DNA of 64,000 nt from Stichopus chloronotus (Eukaryota > Echinodermata > Holothuroidea > Aspidochirotida > Stichopodidae): assembly GCA_021234535.1 (NCBI GenBank), contig CM037830.1, forward strand, positions 38,973,937 to 39,037,936, given 5' to 3'. The stretch's first letter is position 1. Every line of letters begins with the position of its first letter. The notes below the pieces were generated by a model. It had not been told where the DNA came from. It ran no database searches and saw only the letters and a program-made list of their open reading frames with translations. The position numbers were made by a program, and so were the translations under genes. Of this stretch, positions 60,701-64,000 are shown piece after piece.

Positions 60701-63435
60701 GTGTTAATACACTTCAAAGACTCATGCACAAATTACTCCTGGGTGTGGTTTCATATAACCTGATTTCATCAGATAATTTACAACCTTCTTATACAACTGG
60801 ACTTTCTTTATGTTAAGTAGGAACTTTCAGATTTCAAAAGTTGAAGATTATTTTTTGAAAGCTCATCTATATATCACACTGCTGACTCCCTACTGGCTAT
60901 AAAATCCTGAAAGATACTGACAGAACTGATTACATGGAATAAAAATCAAGCAATGGTAACAGAAATGATGAATACATAATCAATAAGTAAATACTCACTC
61001 TTTTGCAAACACTTACAATTATATGAGGAAAAAATTAATCAGGAATTTTTAGATAAAGCTGTGAGCATGACAGATTTGCTCATTCCATGGATACCCCCCT
61101 AGAAAATTATCTGCACATTATGAATTCCAGATATCGAGAATGTGAAAAGAAACACAAGAAAAGAGGTGCAAATTATTAGACAGGTGAGATTTGATGAAGT
61201 TATAAAATTTCACTTTCAATGTAAGAACTATAAATGTAACATAAACTTGCCTTTACAAGTACTTACAATGATCTATCAAACCCACAGAACCTCAATTCAA
61301 TTTTTAAAATCCAGTATAGATATTAAAATATTTAGAAAAAGGAGTAATAAAATGACAATACAATACAAAATTGTTAAGAATTAAAATAAGTTACGGAGAA
61401 GCAGTTGTTGTGTCATCCTTTGTCATGTAAATATGTGTGATCCTTCAACAATGGAGTATATATGTGACCATGGAGGAGGTATAGTGACCCAGAGAAACCC
61501 CAAAAGATTGTGAAGGAGGACCAACAGAAGAGAGAGAACAAGAGTCAGGTCCTTAAATAGTGACTCTTGAGAAGCAGTTGAGTGTGGAAGTTCATATATT
61601 GGTACAGTAGACTGGTAGACTAGTTAAACAAAGCAGCAATATTTGATTAATTTATAAAACAAAGTCATAAAAATGCCTTCGTGTTTAACATGACATAGTT
61701 GAGGTAGCTAAAACTTTCCTTTTTTAAGGTTGTCACAACAGGCTCTGAATATGTTCACTGTCACTTTGTAATCACTTCAGGGTTCATCGCTTAAGGGTAC
61801 TGTGACCTGCATCTAGAAAAGAGCTGGGTTTATTCAAAAGTTGTAGAGTGAAACCCTGAATGAAAGTCCATTGAAATTATGTTTCTGTCTATTGATGTTT
61901 TATAATAATGGTTTTACAAAGGTTGATGAAAATGCAAATATGATGAAGTGGAGTGTTGCCCAGTGTCAGTATTTCTTTCTTTAAGTCTGTGGGTATTGTC
62001 TCTTAATTACTGGATTCAACACAGGTAAGTAGTATCAATATTTGGAAAGAAGAAAGTACATACTTCCAAAACAAAACCCTTGGGACATATAAAATTCTCA
62101 ATTGATCTTGAAATAAAGGTTACCTAAACTAGGGATAACATGAGACTTATCATGTGAGTCCCTCTCTTGACGTCATAAAGTTGCGTTCTTAATAGCCAAT
62201 GTTTATTCATGATGCAGATATAAAACAGGAATTTGCCTGTACAGTCATCAATATTGGATGTGTTTTGATGGAATTTGTGGTTATTTTCAACATTTTAATT
62301 GATAATACAGTCAATATTCCAAAATGTCATTTCCACGTCCCACAACCTTTAATTGTAGTCTCATATTGTAGTTTTTCACCATGTAGTCACAGTTTAAGGT
62401 TGTTACAATAAGCTTCTATATTGGTAATCACCATGTAGTCACTGTTCATCATTGTTGTTATAATCTGTGATGATTTCTACTTCTGTATGATCATTTTCCT
62501 CAGCATTTTTGTTCCTTTTTGCCTCTTCTTAGTTTGTTTCATTCAGTCTCATCCCCTGATGACTGATGAGAGCAGCAATTGTTGCCTTGTATCTTTCTCT
62601 GGGATTATTTTTCTTGTTATACATTTAAGTCACAGTCATGTTTTCTCAGACTCATTTCTTTGACCTAATTGCTAATCAGAGAAATAAACCGGGACGACTG
62701 ATCATCCTCTATGATGAAGATGAGAGGATCTCCACCAAAGCAGCCACCACTTTTGCCCAAAGAGGATTTGATAATGTTTTCCTTTTGTCTGGAGGTGAGC
62801 CTAATCTGATTAACTGCTATGCTCTGATTCTGTCTTAGCTGTTGCTTTACCAATCGAAGGTGAACACAGGGGAGGGAATGGGGAAAAGAGTGGGGAAGGG
62901 GTGGAAATGTCTGTGTTGTGTAAGACTCTTTCAAGGAGCAACTGATCTTGAATAGCTTGAGTAATGTCCTTGATCAAAGAATGTAAACAAACTGAAGAAC
63001 ACTTAAGAAGTTTGCACCTACGAGGTGGGTAGAACTAGCTTAGTTTGGATAGGACTTTTTACATAGTGACACTGTTGTTAAGAAGCAGTGCATGTAAAGT
63101 GCTTTGATAGCAGCCAATTGGATATTCCTAGAAAGATATTAATGTTGAAAGTTTTTCCCTGTGTTTGTTATTTGTATCTGGTGTTATCAATTTGAGAGTT
63201 CATTTACCTCATTTTCTCTTTTCCTATTTTAGTCTTGTGTTCTTTTCATTCTTTAGGGTTAAAAGTTGCCGCACAGAAGTATCCCCATTCTCTGATAACT
63301 GGTACCTTACCAATGTCATGCATTCCTCCTCAGCCCCCTTCTTATGGGAGAAAGAAGGGCAATGAAACACCTAGAGCAGAGGTTCCTGCATCTCAGGCTG
63401 ACTTTACTTCTGAGGATATCCTTTTCCAATGTTAG
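39653..63435 (+). CDS. CEP41: CEP41 (centrosomal protein of 41 kDa), multi-exon gene, 5' and 3' ends uncertain
   Basis: Seen: nine exons join with perfect phases (39653-39716, 42767-42814, 52480-52541, 54212-54260, 56728-56869, 59477-59634, 60151-60218, 62680-62794, 63257-about 63435), giving about 294 residues without the first exon. Order: N-terminal conserved block (VPSNPRYSHVRSKLDTG), a coiled-coil-like EKVEEIRK segment, DYRYRKDEIFKRMK, a low-complexity acidic linker with five consecutive Asp, then a rhodanese-like domain (YLLLDIRDPDEYEKCHI to FLLSGG). Known: CEP41 is a centrosome/basal-body and ciliary protein that supports tubulin glutamylation through TTLL6; human mutations cause Joubert syndrome. 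The rhodanese active-site loop reads LYDEDER with no Cys, as in other CEP41 proteins, so the fold is predicted to be non-catalytic. Exon phases and conserved blocks leave little doubt about identity. The usual C-terminal tail is missing or lies on a later exon. Confidence 0.92.
40530..42340 (+). repeat. Related repeat family with TG-microsatellite heads, in CEP41 intron 2
   Basis: Two copies of a head (CTTGCTGAA(T/G)GCAGGCA then AATCTATGCAATGGTGATGG and a TG run) begin near 41126 and 42208. Each is followed by CTTGTA(A/G)...GTATCTCAA and AAGGGAAAG. Between them lie diverged units with GAGGTCACC, GGTCAAAGTTCAAATGACAT and GAGGGAAAGTTACTGGAACT. It shares the AGGTCA-like and CTCAAGAAGGGA motifs with the ~145-bp family but differs elsewhere. 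Confidence 0.65.
42767..42814 (+). CDS. CEP41: CEP41 exon 3 (micro-exon, 48 nt)
   Basis: Acceptor TTTTCCCAG, donor A/GTAAAT. Encodes the end of the Gly codon, then ASMSRYMEKVEEIRK and the first base of an Asn codon. It corresponds to the S-M-T-K-Y-x-E-K-x-E-E-I-K-K segment of CEP41 and predicts a short helix. At 48 bases it is easily missed by gene finders; I found it by looking for the missing phase-1/phase-1 exon between neighbouring blocks. Confidence 0.85.
43383..43468 (+). repeat. About 48-bp tandem duplication, CEP41 intron 3
   Basis: ATTGAATAAGCAATGATGAC-TGCCAATTGCTG is followed by ATTGAATAAACAATGATACTGCC-AATTGCTG, two direct copies. Confidence 0.75.
45125..45260 (+). repeat. Dispersed short repeat 'GATGGTGGCG', copy in CEP41 intron 3
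   Basis: ACATGCAGCTTAGGACTTGT, CCGTTTCTTGCCATCT, TTCTTTGCTCTGCACCAACC and GATAGAGGCGCTTTGCTTAG follow the family order. Downstream, the minus strand carries FWNDLPEDIAHI, faintly LINE-like but too short to call. Confidence 0.5.
48612..48642 (+). repeat. (GAT)n microsatellite
   Basis: About nine GAT units after GCGTGATGTT, in CEP41 intron 3. The poly-Ser frame on the minus strand is an artefact of this repeat. Confidence 0.9.
52480..52541 (+). CDS. CEP41: CEP41 exon 4 (YRYRKDEIFKRMK)
   Basis: Acceptor CTTCCTTAG; the first two bases finish the Asn codon from exon 3. Encodes YRYRKDEIFKRMKISTFVTL and ends in phase 0 before GTATGT. The basic/aromatic block is one of the best conserved parts of CEP41. 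It follows a 9.7-kb intron, the longest of the gene. Confidence 0.9.
52780..53310 (+). repeat. GAT/GTGATGATGG low-complexity region, CEP41 intron 4
   Basis: Degenerate TGATGATGG and TAGTGATAATGATGGTT repeats, including two copies of GGTTATGCTAGTGATGATTG (about 52848 and 53112), which suggest an old higher-order duplication of about 264 bases. The open frames here are repeat artefacts. Confidence 0.75.
54212..54260 (+). CDS. CEP41: CEP41 exon 5
   Basis: Acceptor TTTTTAAAG (in-phase continuation of exon 4), donor ATCG/GTGAGT leaving one base. Encodes VIQVYTMKEMEQGIDI. It matches the x-x-I-I-Q-V segment that follows KxxTFxxL in CEP41; the rest is weakly conserved. Confidence 0.8.
54570..55325 (-). 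repeat. ~145-bp repeat family, block 4 (inverted), in CEP41 intron 5
   Basis: Starts with a TG-rich microsatellite (54580-54620), then about five units in reverse orientation: TTGTAAACACAATAT, AAAGGAAGCTTG, GTACAAAAACCCTATTGTTTT, AGGTCAAAGGTCATTTG (55219-). This mirrors the layout of block 3, so the family has a defined microsatellite end. The array lies wholly inside a CEP41 intron. Confidence 0.8.
55740..55880 (+). repeat. 24-bp tandem repeat, about 5 units, in CEP41 intron 5
   Basis: GGCTGAAAGATATTAATCTG plus ATTG is repeated with small changes (first unit GGACTGAAAGATGCTAAATT...). Identity is highest in the last three units. Non-coding. Confidence 0.85.
56478..56518 (+). repeat. 12-bp tandem repeat, 3 units
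   Basis: Three exact copies of AGATGATTAAAT just upstream of CEP41 exon 6. Confidence 0.85.
56728..56869 (+). CDS. CEP41: CEP41 exon 6 (low-complexity linker)
   Basis: Acceptor ACACATCAG, donor CAAAG/GTAACC leaving AG. Encodes about 46 residues, rich in Ser, Asp, Gly and Glu, ending TARSTLQ. The S-T-L-Q end, followed by S-V-I-x-G-V-G-E in the next exon, is the conserved CEP41 motif between linker and rhodanese domain. The frame is open upstream of the acceptor too, but those residues have no CEP41 likeness. Confidence 0.85.
56988..57525. repeat. 45-bp palindromic minisatellite, about 12 units, in CEP41 intron 6
   Basis: The unit holds GCATTGTAACGCCATACCTC, GGTATGGATTGCATTAGGGT and GACAT. 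Units start near 57034, 57079, 57124, 57169, 57214, 57259, 57304 and 57349, with decayed units on both sides. Each contains CCATACC-T-(C/A)-GGTATGG; the CTAG version is a perfect 16-base palindrome. Because 45 is divisible by three and units lack stops, long frames stay open on both strands, but these are not genes. Confidence 0.95.
58980..59065 (-). repeat. ~145-bp repeat family, single degenerate copy
   Basis: GGGGTCAAATTACAAACCAA, GAAGGAGACTTGGACAGATA and CCATATATTTAGTCTGTGGA follow the inverted family consensus (GGTCAA...GGAAGCTTGGACAGATCTCATATTTAGTATGTAGG). It lies in CEP41 intron 6. Confidence 0.5.
59477..59634 (+). CDS. CEP41: CEP41 exon 7 (start of rhodanese-like domain)
   Basis: Acceptor GGCCTACCAG, donor TCAG/GTTAGT. 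Encodes SVIRGVGEVDITDPDG, five Asp from a (GAT)5 tract, then IPYLLLDIRDPDEYEKCHIIS. LLLDIRDPDEY...CHI is the classic first half of a rhodanese fold. The GAT tract could vary in length between individuals. Confidence 0.92.
60151..60218 (+). CDS. CEP41: CEP41 exon 8 (rhodanese domain, middle)
   Basis: Acceptor TTCTTCAACAG, donor CAATAT/GTATCC (phase 0). Encodes (A)KSYPAAMLSRSVNNYTNDIL then QY, matching A-Y-S-Y-P-x-A-x-L-S-R-x-x-N-x-Y-x-N-D-I-L-x-Y of CEP41. Confidence 0.9.
60219..62679 (+). other. CEP41 intron 8 (2.5 kb)
   Basis: No repeat family recognised beyond a short duplication of CACCATGTAGTCAC (62379 and 62430). GT-AG ends are well supported by flanking coding blocks. Confidence 0.6.
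62680..62794 (+). CDS. CEP41: CEP41 exon 9 (rhodanese loop)
   Basis: Acceptor GCTAATCAG, donor GGAG/GTGAGC. Encodes RNKPGRLIILYDEDERIS, then the helix KAATTFAQRGFDNVFLLSG. LYDEDER stands in the position of the catalytic C-x(5)-R loop of active rhodaneses and has no Cys, so sulfurtransferase activity is not expected. This is a shared feature of the family. Confidence 0.93.
63257..63435 (+). CDS. CEP41: CEP41 exon 10 (end of rhodanese domain; C-terminus uncertain)
   Basis: Acceptor TTCTTTAG; encodes GLKVAAQKYPHSLITGTLPM, a Pro-rich linker (IPPQPPSYGRKK) and DFTSEDILFQC before TAG (63433-63435). The L-I-T-G-(S/T)-L-P and F-x-x-E-D-(I/L) motifs match CEP41, where a Glu-rich tail normally follows. 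Either the TAG is a real early stop, or the exon ends at a poor donor (CAAT/GTTAGA, 63431) with the tail beyond the window. I see no tail exon in 63436-64000. Confidence 0.8.
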
Positions 63436-63599
63436 ATGTCAAATTTAATTTTTCTCTTGATGTGTGAAAACCAAAAAAAAAAAAAAAATGCTAGCATTGC
63501 ATAGTCAACTCTCTTAACTTTTCTGACACACACATAACTGCACATATACTCAGGTGTTACTCTATTAAATTTTGCTGTAACATTTGATGGATTGTTAAG

Positions 63600-63800
63600 C
63601 CAGTATTGCACGAAGACAAATTCACACATTTATTTTTGCGACTATTGCGTTTCTAAATACACACAGTTGCAAAAATAAATATGCAAATTTGTTTACCTTG
63701 GTAAAATAGCAATCTCATGAAGGCAAATTTGCATGTTTATTTTTGCATCTACTGCATTTCAAAATGTGATAGTTGCAAAAATAAACATGCAAAATAAGTG
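63600..63800. repeat. Pair of hairpin-forming inverted repeats (TTTATTTTTGC / GCAAAAATAAA)
   Basis: CACATTTATTTTTGCG...AGTTGCAAAAATAAATATGC (about 63625-63684) is followed by GCATGTTTATTTTTGC...AGTTGCAAAAATAAACATGC (about 63731-63800). Each is an inverted repeat with 11-16-base arms, and the two units are direct repeats of one another (plus/minus GCAAATTTG links). It lies 3' of the last CEP41 exon seen. Confidence 0.75.
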
Positions 63801-64000
63801 AATATGTCTCACATGAAGACAGGAATGCCAAAATTACTCCAGACAGTTGCAAAATATTAGCACTAATTTTGTACCTAGTTATCACTAATGTTGTGAAACA
63901 ACCTTCGGAAAACCAGAGAACATTTGGCCAAGGGTAAATTCTACAAAGTCATGTTAGGTCTACATTAGTGCTACATTAATGAGAATGTTTTGTGGAAACT

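Overview
The window is eukaryotic nuclear DNA from an invertebrate animal. Genes are interrupted by GT-AG introns, non-coding DNA is AT-rich, and repeats are dense (LINE fragments, foldback elements, microsatellites, poly(C)/poly(G) tracts). The two recognisable genes (an alpha-2,8-sialyltransferase-like GT29 enzyme and CEP41), the L2/CR1-type LINEs and the recurrent palindrome TAGGCCTA suggest a marine deuterostome. An echinoderm is my best guess, but this is inference and not a species call.

Layout. Bases 1-4.2 kb hold only dispersed repeats and a 447-bp foldback element (2803-3249). Bases 4.2-12.0 kb are an old block of a ~145-bp repeat broken by two LINE insertions. One is a near-complete but decayed L2-like element on the minus strand (4612-10104). 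The other is a CR1/L2-type fragment with an internal duplication (about 10240-11520). Another block of the same 145-bp repeat ends in a CA microsatellite at 13.9-14.4 kb. From 14.4 to 21.6 kb I see no gene, only a small LINE remnant and hairpins.

Gene 1 (minus strand, 28078 to 21648) is a complete three-coding-exon sialyltransferase of about 357 residues, with a type II signal anchor and sialylmotifs L, S, III and VS. Its splice phases match exactly. Its 4.2-kb second intron carries two foldback/MITE-like elements, one with a 17-bp perfect terminal inverted repeat flanked by TTAA.

Bases 28.1-37 kb are intergenic repeats: a diverged ~300-bp family, a LINE RT remnant, a tRNA-like SINE head and some unresolved exon-like pieces.

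Gene 2 (plus strand, about 37.4 or 39.65 kb to at least 63.4 kb) is CEP41, the centrosomal/ciliary rhodanese-like protein. Nine coding exons were reconstructed with consistent phases. The first exon is only a candidate, and the 3' end is either a TAG at 63433-63435 or lies outside the window. Its long introns carry a second block of the 145-bp repeat, a related family with TG microsatellites, GAT-rich low-complexity DNA, a 24-bp tandem repeat, a striking 45-bp palindromic minisatellite (56988-57525) and an inverted-repeat hairpin pair near 63.6-63.8 kb.

The two genes have no evident functional link: one makes a Golgi glycosyltransferase, the other a basal-body/ciliary protein. I found no new multigene system. 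The best leads are the nested-insertion history of the 145-bp repeat, the nuclear-receptor-like DR1 motif inside that repeat, the palindromic minisatellite and the TTAA MITE.
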